A stretch of DNA of 40,206 nt from the NCBI RefSeq assembly GCF_050729195.1, contig NZ_JBOHKS010000211.1, forward strand, positions 1 through 40,206, read 5' to 3'. Source of the DNA: Hypericibacter sp050729195 (GTDB lineage Bacteria > Pseudomonadota > Alphaproteobacteria > Dongiales > Dongiaceae). This document shows positions 27,982-35,981 of this stretch, in pieces (the first letter of the stretch is position 1; the number at the start of each line of letters is the position of its first letter). Below the pieces are notes generated by a model. That model was not told where the DNA came from and did not search any database. It saw only the letters and a list, made by a program, of their open reading frames with translations. Position numbers and translations under genes: made by a program.

Positions 27982-30279
27982 ATGGCTGAAGATCTGCGCG
28001 CCAGCGCGCTCGAATATCATCGCACCCCGGTTCCGGGAAAGCTCGCCATCGTGGCGACCAAGCCCTTGGCCAACCAGCGTGACCTGGCCTTGGCCTATTC
28101 GCCGGGCGTGGCCTTCGCTTGCGAGGCGATCGTGGCCGACCCGGCCGAGGCGGCCCGGGTGACAGGCCGGGCCAATCTGGTCGCCGTGGTGACGAACGGC
28201 ACCGCCGTCCTGGGGCTGGGGGCGATCGGCCCCCTGGCGGCCAAACCGGTGATGGAAGGGAAGGCCGTCCTCTTCAAGACCTTTGCCGGCATCGACGTGT
28301 TCGATCTCGAGATCGACGAACGCGACCCCGACAAGCTGGTCGACATCATCGCCAGCTTGGAGCCCAGCTTCGGGGCCATCAATCTCGAAGATATCAAGGC
28401 GCCGGAATGTTTCGAGGTGGAGCGCAAGCTCCGCCAGCGCATGAAGATCCCGGTCTTCCATGACGACCAGCATGGTACCGCCATCATCGTCGCGGCTGCG
28501 ATCACCAACGCCCTCAAGATCGTCGGCAAGAAAATCGAGGAGGTGAAGCTGGTGACCTCCGGTGCCGGAGCCGCCGCGCTGACCTGCCTGGGCTTGCTGG
28601 TGCGGCTCGGGCTCAAGATGGAGAACATCACCGTCACCGACATCGCGGGCGTGGTCTATCGCGGCCGCAAGGAGGAGATGGACCCGCTCAAGGAACGCTA
28701 CGCCAAGGATACCAATGCGCGAAAATTGCCCGAGGTGATCAAGGACGCCGACATCTTCCTCGGCCTCTCGGCACCCCGCGTGATGAAGCCCGAATGGGTG
28801 GCGACGATGGCGGCGAAGCCGATCGTGCTGGCGCTCGCCAACCCGACGCCGGAGATCCTGCCCGAGGAAGTGCGGGCGGTGCGCGAGGATGCGGTCATCG
28901 CGACCGGGCGCTCGGATTATCCGAACCAGGTCAACAATGTCCTTTGCTTCCCCTTCATCTTCCGTGGCGCGCTCGATGTCGGCGCCACCACGATCAACGA
29001 GGCGATGGAAATCGCCTGCGTGAAGGCGATCGCCGATCTGGCCCAGGCCGAGATCACCGACGAGGTGACTCGCGCCTATGGCGGCGAGGTGCCGAGCTTC
29101 GGGCCGGATTATCTGATCCCGCGCCCCTTCGACCGGCGCCTGCTGGTCGCGATCGCGCCGGCGGTGGCGAAGGCCGCGATGGAAAGCGGGGTCGCCACGC
29201 GTCCCATCGCCGATCTCGCCGCCTATCGCGACCGCCTCAGCCAGTATGTGTTCCGCTCCGGCCTGCTGATGAAGCCGATGTTCGATCGCGCGCGCGAGGA
29301 CCGGAAACGGGTCTGCTATGCCGAGGGCGAAGAGGAGAAGGTGCTGCAGGCAGCCCAGACCGTCGTCGATGAAGGGCTGGCGCAGCCCATCCTGATCGGC
29401 CGGCGCGCGGTCGTGGCAAGCCGCATCAAGCGGCTGGGCCTGCGGATCGTGCCCGGCAAGGATGTCGAGCTGGTCGATCCCGAGGAGGATCACCGCTTCC
29501 GTGAATATTGGACCCTTTATCACAGCCTCACCGAACGCAAGGGCGTGACCCAGTCCTCGGCCCAGACCGTCGTGCGCACCCGCAACACGGTGATCGGCGC
29601 GCTGATGGTCCGGCGCGGCGAGGCGGACGCCCTCATCTGCGGCACAGTCGGTAAATATATCCGTCATCTGGGCCATCTCTTGGATGTGATCGGCCTGGCG
29701 CCGGGCGTGTCCCATGCCTATGCGCTGACGGCACTGATCCTGCCGACCGGGACCTTCTTCCTGGGCGACACTCATGTGACGCCGGAGCCGACCGCCGAGC
29801 AGATCGCCGAGTTTGCGCTCCTGGCCGCGGCGGCCGTGCCGAAATTCGGGATCATGCCGAAGGCGGCGCTGCTCTCGCATTCGAACTTCGGCACCCGCGA
29901 CACCCCGACCGCCAAGCTGATGCGTGCGGCGCTGGAGCTGATCCGGGAGCGCGCGCCGGAGCTCGAGGTCGAAGGCGAGATGCATGGCGACAATGCGATC
30001 AGCGAGCAGATTCGCCTGCGGCTTTTCCCCAACTCGCGCCTCAAGGGCCAGGCCAATCTCCTGGTGATGCCGACGCTCGACGCCGCCAACATCTCCTTCA
30101 ATCTGCTGAAGACGCTGGGCAACGGCCTCTCGGTCGGGCCGATGCTGATGGGCGTCGCCATGCCGGTCCATGTGGTGGTGCCGTCGATCACCGTGCGCGG
30201 CATCGTCAACATGACGGCCGTGGCGGCCGTCGACGCACAAGCCGCGGCGGCTCAGGGCCTGGAGGCCGCCCGTCCGTGA
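27982..30279 (+). CDS. maeB: Hybrid NADP-dependent malic enzyme (MaeB type)
   Basis: Oxidatively decarboxylates malate to pyruvate with reduction of NAD(P)+. The 765-residue product has a malic enzyme domain (about 1-410) with LAYSPGVAFAC, NGTAVLGLGAIGP and HDDQHGTAI, and a C-terminal phosphotransacetylase-like domain (about 430-765), with SNFGTRDTPTAKLM. This is the large proteobacterial type whose C-terminal domain generally regulates rather than catalyses (family knowledge). I chose ATG 27982 because MAEDLRASALEYHR matches homologues; the in-frame ATG at 27913 overlaps the promoter. It overlaps mgtE by 4 nt. Confidence 0.95.
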   Translation: MAEDLRASALEYHRTPVPGKLAIVATKPLANQRDLALAYSPGVAFACEAIVADPAEAARVTGRANLVAVVTNGTAVLGLGAIGPLAAKPVMEGKAVLFKTFAGIDVFDLEIDERDPDKLVDIIASLEPSFGAINLEDIKAPECFEVERKLRQRMKIPVFHDDQHGTAIIVAAAITNALKIVGKKIEEVKLVTSGAGAAALTCLGLLVRLGLKMENITVTDIAGVVYRGRKEEMDPLKERYAKDTNARKLPEVIKDADIFLGLSAPRVMKPEWVATMAAKPIVLALANPTPEILPEEVRAVREDAVIATGRSDYPNQVNNVLCFPFIFRGALDVGATTINEAMEIACVKAIADLAQAEITDEVTRAYGGEVPSFGPDYLIPRPFDRRLLVAIAPAVAKAAMESGVATRPIADLAAYRDRLSQYVFRSGLLMKPMFDRAREDRKRVCYAEGEEEKVLQAAQTVVDEGLAQPILIGRRAVVASRIKRLGLRIVPGKDVELVDPEEDHRFREYWTLYHSLTERKGVTQSSAQTVVRTRNTVIGALMVRRGEADALICGTVGKYIRHLGHLLDVIGLAPGVSHAYALTALILPTGTFFLGDTHVTPEPTAEQIAEFALLAAAAVPKFGIMPKAALLSHSNFGTRDTPTAKLMRAALELIRERAPELEVEGEMHGDNAISEQIRLRLFPNSRLKGQANLLVMPTLDAANISFNLLKTLGNGLSVGPMLMGVAMPVHVVVPSITVRGIVNMTAVAAVDAQAAAAQGLEAARP

Positions 30280-31712
30280 GCAGCGAGGCGCCGCAACCCG
30301 ATCTGGAACGGCGCCCGGACGGCGAGGTTTTCAAATCCGACGAGGTCAAGCTGTCGGAGATGGAAGCGCTCTATGGCGTCTCGCCGGAGGTGGTCGAGCG
30401 GGCCCATAAGGCGATCGAAGAGGGCAAGCTCGATCAGATCGAGAAGCTGGCGGAGGAGCTTCATCCGGCCGACTTCGCCGACCTGCTGCAATCCCTGACC
30501 CCCGACGAGCGCAAGCTCGTCATCAAGGTCTGTCGCCATATCCTCGAACCCGAGACCCTCAACTATCTCGACGAGGTGGTGCGCGAAGAGGTGATCGGGC
30601 TGATGAGCCCGGGCGAGGTGGCGCAGGCCGTCTCCGAGCTCGAGACCGACGATGCCGTCGACATCCTCGAGGATCTGGACGAGGACGAGAAGCAGCGCAT
30701 CCTCCAGGCGATCCCGGCCGCCGACCGCGCCGTCATCGAGCAGGGCCTGACCTATCCCGAGGACAGCGCCGGCCGCCTGATGCAGCACGATCTGGTGGCG
30801 GTGCCCCGGCATTGGACCGTGGGCGAGACGATCGACTATTTGCGCGCCAACCAGGATCTGCCGGACGATTTCTACGATCTCTTCGTGGTCGACCCGATGC
30901 ACAAGCCGATCGGCGCGGTGCCGCTGTCGCGCGCCATGCGCAACAAGCGCATCGTGAAGCTCGAGGACCTGATGCATACCGAGTTCCGCGTGGTTCCGGC
31001 CACCATGGACCAGGAATCGGTCGCCTATCTTTTCCGGCAATATGGGCTGATGTCGGCGCCCGTCGTGGATGATGCGGGCCGTCTCCTGGGCGTGATCACC
31101 GTGGATGACGTGGTCCATGTCATCGAGGAGGAGGCCGAGGAGGATCTGCTCGGCATTGTCGGCGTCAGCGAGACCGACTTCCATGCGCCGGCGCTCGAGA
31201 CCGCCTGGCGCCGGGTCCGCTGGCTGGTGGTGACGCTTTGCAACTCGGCCATCGCCTCGACCGTGATCTCGCAGTTCGAGGCCACCATCGAGCAGATCGT
31301 GGCGCTGGCCATCCTGATGCCGATCGTCGCCGCCATGGGCGGCAATGCCGGCGTCCAGGTCATCACCGTGATGGTGCGTGCCCTCGCGACCCGCGATCTG
31401 CAGCCGCGCGGCAGCAATGTCTGGCGTGTGGTGGGCAAGGAAATTGCCGTGGCCGCCATCAATGCCGCCGTTTTCGCGCTGATCATGGGGACCGTGACGT
31501 CATTTTTCTTCGGCCTCCCGATCGGGCTGGTGCTGGGTGCGGCGATGGTCTTCAACATGATCTGGGCCGGCATCGCCGGCACCCTGATTCCGCTGACCCT
31601 GGCACGCTTCGGCATCGACCCCGCCATCGGTGCGGGACCTTTCCTCACCACCACCACCGACGTGTTCGGCTTCTTCTCCTTCCTGGGGCTCGCAACCTTG
31701 TTCTTGCTGTGA
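30276..31712 (+). CDS. mgtE: MgtE-type magnesium transporter
   Basis: A GTG start at 30276 overlaps the maeB stop (GTGA). The product is 478 residues: a cytoplasmic acidic N-domain (about 25-150) with LHPADFADLLQ and DDAVDILEDLDEDE, a CBS pair (about 155-280) with LGVITVDDVVHVIEEEAEED, and five transmembrane helices with the pore motif PIVAAMGGNAGVQ and the ending TTTTDVFGFFSFLGLA. It is a Mg2+-gated channel of the inner membrane. Coupling to maeB is notable because malic enzyme needs Mg2+ or Mn2+ (inference on linkage). Confidence 0.95.
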   Translation: MSSEAPQPDLERRPDGEVFKSDEVKLSEMEALYGVSPEVVERAHKAIEEGKLDQIEKLAEELHPADFADLLQSLTPDERKLVIKVCRHILEPETLNYLDEVVREEVIGLMSPGEVAQAVSELETDDAVDILEDLDEDEKQRILQAIPAADRAVIEQGLTYPEDSAGRLMQHDLVAVPRHWTVGETIDYLRANQDLPDDFYDLFVVDPMHKPIGAVPLSRAMRNKRIVKLEDLMHTEFRVVPATMDQESVAYLFRQYGLMSAPVVDDAGRLLGVITVDDVVHVIEEEAEEDLLGIVGVSETDFHAPALETAWRRVRWLVVTLCNSAIASTVISQFEATIEQIVALAILMPIVAAMGGNAGVQVITVMVRALATRDLQPRGSNVWRVVGKEIAVAAINAAVFALIMGTVTSFFFGLPIGLVLGAAMVFNMIWAGIAGTLIPLTLARFGIDPAIGAGPFLTTTTDVFGFFSFLGLATLFLL

Positions 31713-31756
31713 TCGCGGGCTAGGCTTCGCGGTATCTTCAGGGAGGAATTCTGCCC

Positions 31757-32938
31757 ATGGCAACCACCGGCCATAACCGGTTTCGGTCGCTCGATTTCGA
31801 CCTCGGCGAGACCGCCGAGATGATGCGCGACCAGGTCGCCGACTTCGCCGCGCGCGAGATCGCGCCGCGTGCGGCCGACATCGACCGCAGCAACCAGTTC
31901 CCCGAGGATCTCTGGCAGAAGATGGGCGCGCTGGGCGTCCTCGGCATCACGGTCGAGCCGGAGTTCGGCGGCGCCGGCATGGGCTATCTGGAGCATTGCG
32001 TGGCGATGGAAGAGATCAGCCGCGCTTCCGCCAGTGTCGGCCTCTCCTACGGTGCCCATTCCAATCTCTGCGTCAACCAGATCCGCCGCAACGCGAGCGA
32101 GGCACAGAAGCGCAAATACCTGCCGAAGCTGATCTCCGGCGAGCATGTCGGCGCGCTGGCCATGAGCGAGCCGGGGGCCGGCTCCGACGTGGTCGGCATG
32201 AAGCTGCAGGCCAAGCACGTCGCCGACGGCTATCTGCTGAGCGGCACCAAGATGTGGATCACCAACGGCCCCGACGCGGATCTGCTGGTGGTCTATGCCA
32301 AGACCGACCCCGAAGCCGGCGCCCGCGGCATCAGCTGCTTCTTCATCGAGAAGGGGATGAAGGGCTTCACCACCTCGGCCAAGCTCGACAAGCTCGGCAT
32401 GCGCGGTTCCAACACCGGCGAGCTGGTGTTCAAGGATTGCTTCGTGCCGGAGGCCAACCGCATGGGGCTCGAAGGGGCGGGGGTGAAGGTCCTGATGAGC
32501 GGGCTCGATTTCGAACGCGCCGTCCTGGCCGCGGGTCCCATCGGCATCATGCAATCCTGCCTCGATGTGGTGATTCCCTATATCCATGAGCGCAAGCAGT
32601 TTGGCGAGCCGATCGGCAGCTTCCAGCTGATGCAGGGCAAGATTGCCGACATGTACACGATCGCCAACGCCGCGCGGGCCTATGTCTATGCCGTGGCAAG
32701 GGCCTGCGACCGCGGCCATGGCTCGCGCAAAGACGCCGCCGGTGCCATCCTGTTTGCTGCCGAGAAGGCGACCTGGATGGCGCTCGAGGCGATCCAGGTG
32801 CTGGGCGGCAACGGCTATATCAACGACTATCCGACGGGAAGGCTGCTGCGCGACGCCAAGCTCTATGAGATCGGCGCCGGCACCTCGGAGATCCGGCGCT
32901 GGCTGATCGGGCGCGAGCTGTTCGAAGAAACGGCGTAA
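31757..32938 (+). CDS. ivd: Isovaleryl-CoA dehydrogenase
   Basis: Oxidises isovaleryl-CoA to 3-methylcrotonyl-CoA with FAD in leucine breakdown. The 393-residue product has the acyl-CoA dehydrogenase fold. The catalytic base is E253, in MSGLDFERAVLA, the position used by isovaleryl-CoA dehydrogenases. The place used by short/medium-chain enzymes is Gly (YEIGAGTSEIRR), which argues strongly for this specificity. YGAHSNLCVNQI is also typical. The ribosome-binding site is GGGAGGA. It begins 44 bp after mgtE. Confidence 0.95.
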   Translation: MATTGHNRFRSLDFDLGETAEMMRDQVADFAAREIAPRAADIDRSNQFPEDLWQKMGALGVLGITVEPEFGGAGMGYLEHCVAMEEISRASASVGLSYGAHSNLCVNQIRRNASEAQKRKYLPKLISGEHVGALAMSEPGAGSDVVGMKLQAKHVADGYLLSGTKMWITNGPDADLLVVYAKTDPEAGARGISCFFIEKGMKGFTTSAKLDKLGMRGSNTGELVFKDCFVPEANRMGLEGAGVKVLMSGLDFERAVLAAGPIGIMQSCLDVVIPYIHERKQFGEPIGSFQLMQGKIADMYTIANAARAYVYAVARACDRGHGSRKDAAGAILFAAEKATWMALEAIQVLGGNGYINDYPTGRLLRDAKLYEIGAGTSEIRRWLIGRELFEETA

Positions 32939-32950
32939 GGGACGCAGGAC

Positions 32951-33367
32951 ATGGCACGGCAGCGGATTTCATCGGGCTCGACCTTCGAGGAGCTGGCCGG
33001 CTATAGCCGGGCGGTCGTCGATGGCGACTGGGTGTTCGTATCGGGGACGACCGGGTTCGACTACAAGGCCGGCACGATCGCCGCCGACGTGATCGAGCAG
33101 ACCCATCAATGTTTCCGCAACATCCAATGGGCGCTCGAGCAGGCCAAGTCCGGGCTCAAGGACATGGTCCGGATCCAGATCCATATCACCGACCCGGCGG
33201 ACTTCACGAAGATCGCGCCCGTGATCGGTCAATATTGCCGCGAAGCGCGCCCGGCCAACACGACCGTGGTGGCGCAATTGATCGACCCGCGCATGAAGAT
33301 CGAGATCGAGGTCACGGCCCGGCGCGACAGCAGCGATCCGGTGGATCGTCCGGGCGGGAGGAAGTGA
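32951..33367 (+). CDS. RidA/YjgF-family protein, non-canonical active site
   Basis: Encodes 138 residues with the trimeric RidA fold pattern (WVFVSGTTGFDYKAGTIA, then a C-terminal KIEIEVTARRD). Classical RidA, a 2-imino acid deaminase, has an Arg in PARS before the last strands. Here the same position is Asn (RPANTTVV, N103), so deaminase activity is doubtful and it belongs to a paralogue group. It lies 12 bp after ivd, and its stop overlaps the next start by 1 nt (TGATG), suggesting a shared operon. The substrate is unknown. Confidence 0.85.
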   Translation: MARQRISSGSTFEELAGYSRAVVDGDWVFVSGTTGFDYKAGTIAADVIEQTHQCFRNIQWALEQAKSGLKDMVRIQIHITDPADFTKIAPVIGQYCREARPANTTVVAQLIDPRMKIEIEVTARRDSSDPVDRPGGRK

Positions 33368-33963
33368 TGAGCGGATTGACGACGGTTCCGGCGCGGGGCG
33401 GCAAAGCTGCGCGCATGAAGGCGGGCCAGACCATCAGGATCGTCAATACCCACGGGACCCAGGTGCTCGACACCTGGGCCTTCCGCAGCGACGATCTGCA
33501 CGAATTCATGTCGATGGAGCATACGCGGCCTCAGATCGGGCGGACCATCCCGGTCGTCGGCGATTCCCTGCGCAGCAACAAGCGGACGCCGATGCTGACC
33601 TGGCTGGAGGACAGCTCGCCCGGAATCCATGACACGCTGGTGGCGGCTTGCGATGTCCATCGCTACCGCCATTTCGGCATCAAGGAGTATCACGACAACT
33701 GCACCGACAATCTTTACGCCGCGATGAAGGAACTGGGCCTGACGCCGCCGGAGGTGCCCTGTCCGCTCAATATGTGGATGAACATTCCGGTGGGTGCCGA
33801 CCACAAGATCTCGTTCCTGCCGACCGTCTCGAAGCCGGGTGACCATGTGGTGCTGCGGGCGGAGATGGACCTGATCATGGCCTTTTCCGCCTGCCCGATG
33901 GATGTGACGCCGATCAACGGGCCCGGCGGCGAGATCAAGGACTGCCATTTCCAGATCAGCTGA
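33367..33963 (+). CDS. DUF1989 (urea carboxylase-associated) family protein
   Basis: Encodes 198 residues from ATG 33367 (MSGLTTVPARGGKAARMKAG). The conserved blocks TQVLDTWAF, MSMEHTRPQIG, and the Cys-containing CDVHRYRHFG and CPLNMWMNIPV belong to DUF1989. Members are found next to urea carboxylase or other amide enzymes, and the function is not established for most. Neither urea carboxylase nor allophanate hydrolase is in this window. Several Cys/His/Asp positions suggest a metal site (inference). Confidence 0.82.
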   Translation: MSGLTTVPARGGKAARMKAGQTIRIVNTHGTQVLDTWAFRSDDLHEFMSMEHTRPQIGRTIPVVGDSLRSNKRTPMLTWLEDSSPGIHDTLVAACDVHRYRHFGIKEYHDNCTDNLYAAMKELGLTPPEVPCPLNMWMNIPVGADHKISFLPTVSKPGDHVVLRAEMDLIMAFSACPMDVTPINGPGGEIKDCHFQIS

Positions 33964-33973
33964 GGAGACCGTC

Positions 33974-34645
33974 ATGCATACCGTCCTCGTCACCGGCACC
34001 AATCGGGGCATTGGTCTCGAGTTCGTCCGCCAATATGCGGAGGAGGGCTGGCGGGTGCATGCTTGCGCGCGCGACCCCAAGGCCGCCAAGGAGCTGGCGG
34101 CGATCAAGGGCGACGTCACCATTCACCGTCTCGAGGTCGCGGATGACAGGCAGATCGCCCATCTGGTGAAGGAACTGAAGGGCGATGCGGTCGACATCCT
34201 GGTGAACAATGCCGGGGTCGGCGGCAGCGATGGCTCGACCGATCCGGACGATTGGCTGCGGGTTTTTCACATCAATTCGATCGCGCCGGTTCGCGTGGCC
34301 GAAGCGCTGCTGCCCAATCTCGAGATGGGCAGCGCCAAGACCGTGCTGAGCCTGACCAGCCGCATGGGCAGCATCGCCGACAATGGCAGCGGCGGCTCTT
34401 ATGCCTATCGCTCGAGCAAGGCGGCCCTCAACGCGGCGATGAAGAGCCTCGCCATTGACTGGAAGCGGCGTGGCGTCATCGTGGTGGTGGCGCATCCCGG
34501 ATGGGTCAAGACCGATATGGGCGGCCCTTCGGCGCAAATCTCGCCCCAGCGCAGCGTCGCCGGCTTGCGCCAGAAACTGTCGGCGCTCAAACCGGCCGAC
34601 AGCGGCAGCTTCTTCAACTATGACGGCTCGACGCTGCCCTGGTGA
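33974..34645 (+). CDS. Short-chain dehydrogenase/reductase (C-factor-like)
   Basis: Encodes 223 residues with a Rossmann fold: cofactor motif TGTNRGIG (7-14), NNAG (78-81), a probable catalytic Ser at 129 (SLTSRMGS) and YxxxK at Y145-K149 (YRSSK). The pattern and size resemble CsgA/C-factor type reductases. The C-terminal FNYDGSTLPW is characteristic of that subgroup. The substrate is unknown. It is 10 bp after the DUF1989 gene in the same orientation. Confidence 0.87.
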   Translation: MHTVLVTGTNRGIGLEFVRQYAEEGWRVHACARDPKAAKELAAIKGDVTIHRLEVADDRQIAHLVKELKGDAVDILVNNAGVGGSDGSTDPDDWLRVFHINSIAPVRVAEALLPNLEMGSAKTVLSLTSRMGSIADNGSGGSYAYRSSKAALNAAMKSLAIDWKRRGVIVVVAHPGWVKTDMGGPSAQISPQRSVAGLRQKLSALKPADSGSFFNYDGSTLPW

Positions 34646-34683
34646 GGCTGCTTGAGCCGGCCGGCCGGATCGGCGAGGGGAGA

Positions 34684-35058
34684 CTACTTCTTGCCGTAGC
34701 CGCAGAAGGTCTTGTCCGAACCGATTTGCTGGTTCGGCATGGCCGACGCCCCGCTGCAGCTGCCGTAAGAGCGCGACGGATTATTGTGGATGTCGCTGGT
34801 CCCCGGCGGTGTACCCGGCGAATAGACGCTGTTGGCAGGCGCCTGGGCGCCGCCGCTGCTCGCGGCGGGAGGCGTCATCGGCCCGCCCATGGGCGACAGT
34901 CCCGACGGCATTTGCGGAGCGAATTGCGCACCCGGATGGAGCATGTCCACGCCATGCATGTCGTCCTGCGCGCTTGCGGTCTGCCCCAAGCCCAGGACAG
35001 CCGTCATCAGCCCCAGGGTCAGGCAAGTCACCGCGATGGATTTCCTCATAGATGTCAT
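34684..35058 (-). CDS. Small secreted protein of unknown function
   Basis: Encodes 124 residues from ATG at 35058 (MTSMRKSIAVT); ATG 35049 is equally possible and neither has a clear Shine-Dalgarno. A signal peptide is visible (SIAVTCLTLGLMTAVLGLG, cleavage likely after TASA). The mature part is rich in Pro, Gly, Ser and Met and contains two Cys near the C-terminus (SYGSCSG...DKTFCGYGKK) that could pair. I do not recognise a family. It is on the opposite strand from the surrounding cluster. The upstream region (35059-35305) is shared with the divergent isomerase-like gene and holds no clear promoter. Confidence 0.65.
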   Translation of the reverse strand: MTSMRKSIAVTCLTLGLMTAVLGLGQTASAQDDMHGVDMLHPGAQFAPQMPSGLSPMGGPMTPPAASSGGAQAPANSVYSPGTPPGTSDIHNNPSRSYGSCSGASAMPNQQIGSDKTFCGYGKK

Positions 35059-35305
35059 GGCTGTTATCTGGGGTCGGAGGCAGGCTTCGGCAACGGACGC
35101 ATGGAGAGGTCGCAATAAACCATTGGTTTTCTTCGTTTCCTTCAACAATTAGCCGGGTGCGGACGCGGGCATGAACCTGGGCGCGAGGAGCGCTTGCGCT
35201 GTCGGTGCCGCTTCGCAAGACTTCAACGATGTTTTGCGGCGGAACGTTCCTTGCGGCCGGTCATGGCGCGAGGGTGGTGAAGGCCTGAGGGGAGTGCTGA
35301 GCAGG

Positions 35306-35908
35306 ATGGCCGATCCAATCGAGTTCTATTTCGATTTCTCCTCGCCTTATGGCTATCTCGCTTCGCATCAGATCGATGCGATCGCGGCGCGCCATGGCCG
35401 CGAGGTTCGCTGGCGGCCCTATCTGCTGGGCGTCGCCTTCAAGGAGACGGGCCAGAAGCCCCTGGTCGAGCAGCCGTTGCGCGGGCCCTACCACCTCCAT
35501 GATTTTGCGCGTTCGGCGCGCCGGATCGGCGTGCCGTTCCAATTGCCGAATCCCTTTCCCTTCGCCGGCGTGGCCCCCAGCCGCGCCTTCTACTGGCTGG
35601 AGGGGCGGGACGGCGACCTGGCGAAGCGCTTCGCACGCAAGACCTTCGAGCGCATTTTCGGCGAGGGGCGCAGTGTCACCGATGCCGCGGCAGCGGTCGA
35701 GGTTGCGACGTCCCTGGGGGTCGACTCGGCAGCCTTGACCGCCGGCATCAACGATCCCGCCATCAAAGACAAACTGCGGGCGGAAACCGACGCCGCGATC
35801 AAGCACGGCGTCTTCGGTTCGCCCTTCATCTATGTCGACGGCGAGCCTTTCTGGGGCCATGATCGCCTCGGCCAGGTCGAGGAATGGTTGGCGCGCGGCG
35901 GCTGGTGA
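35306..35908 (+). CDS. 2-hydroxychromene-2-carboxylate isomerase-like protein
   Basis: A DsbA/GST-kappa fold protein of 200 residues, starting at ATG 35306 (MADPIEFYFDFSSPYGYLAS). The N-terminal FDFSSPYGYLA holds the Ser used in place of Cys by this subfamily. The C-terminal GVFGSPFIYVDGEPFWGHDRL is also typical. The reference enzyme uses glutathione in naphthalene degradation; many homologues in acyl-CoA clusters have no defined substrate. The rest of a naphthalene pathway is absent here, so the annotation is by family only. Confidence 0.85.
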   Translation: MADPIEFYFDFSSPYGYLASHQIDAIAARHGREVRWRPYLLGVAFKETGQKPLVEQPLRGPYHLHDFARSARRIGVPFQLPNPFPFAGVAPSRAFYWLEGRDGDLAKRFARKTFERIFGEGRSVTDAAAAVEVATSLGVDSAALTAGINDPAIKDKLRAETDAAIKHGVFGSPFIYVDGEPFWGHDRLGQVEEWLARGGW

Positions 35909-35981
35909 GTCCCCTGCGCCCCGGCCTGGATCGCAACGCCCGTCGAATGTCCCCTTCCGTCCCGAGGTAACGTCGTCGCCC

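Noticed and set aside
27607..30240. Very long minus-strand open frame opposite maeB (877 residues)
   Set aside because: It lies antisense to a clear malic enzyme gene. Its product is Arg/His/Asp-rich with no family resemblance, as expected from GC-rich codon bias on the opposite strand.
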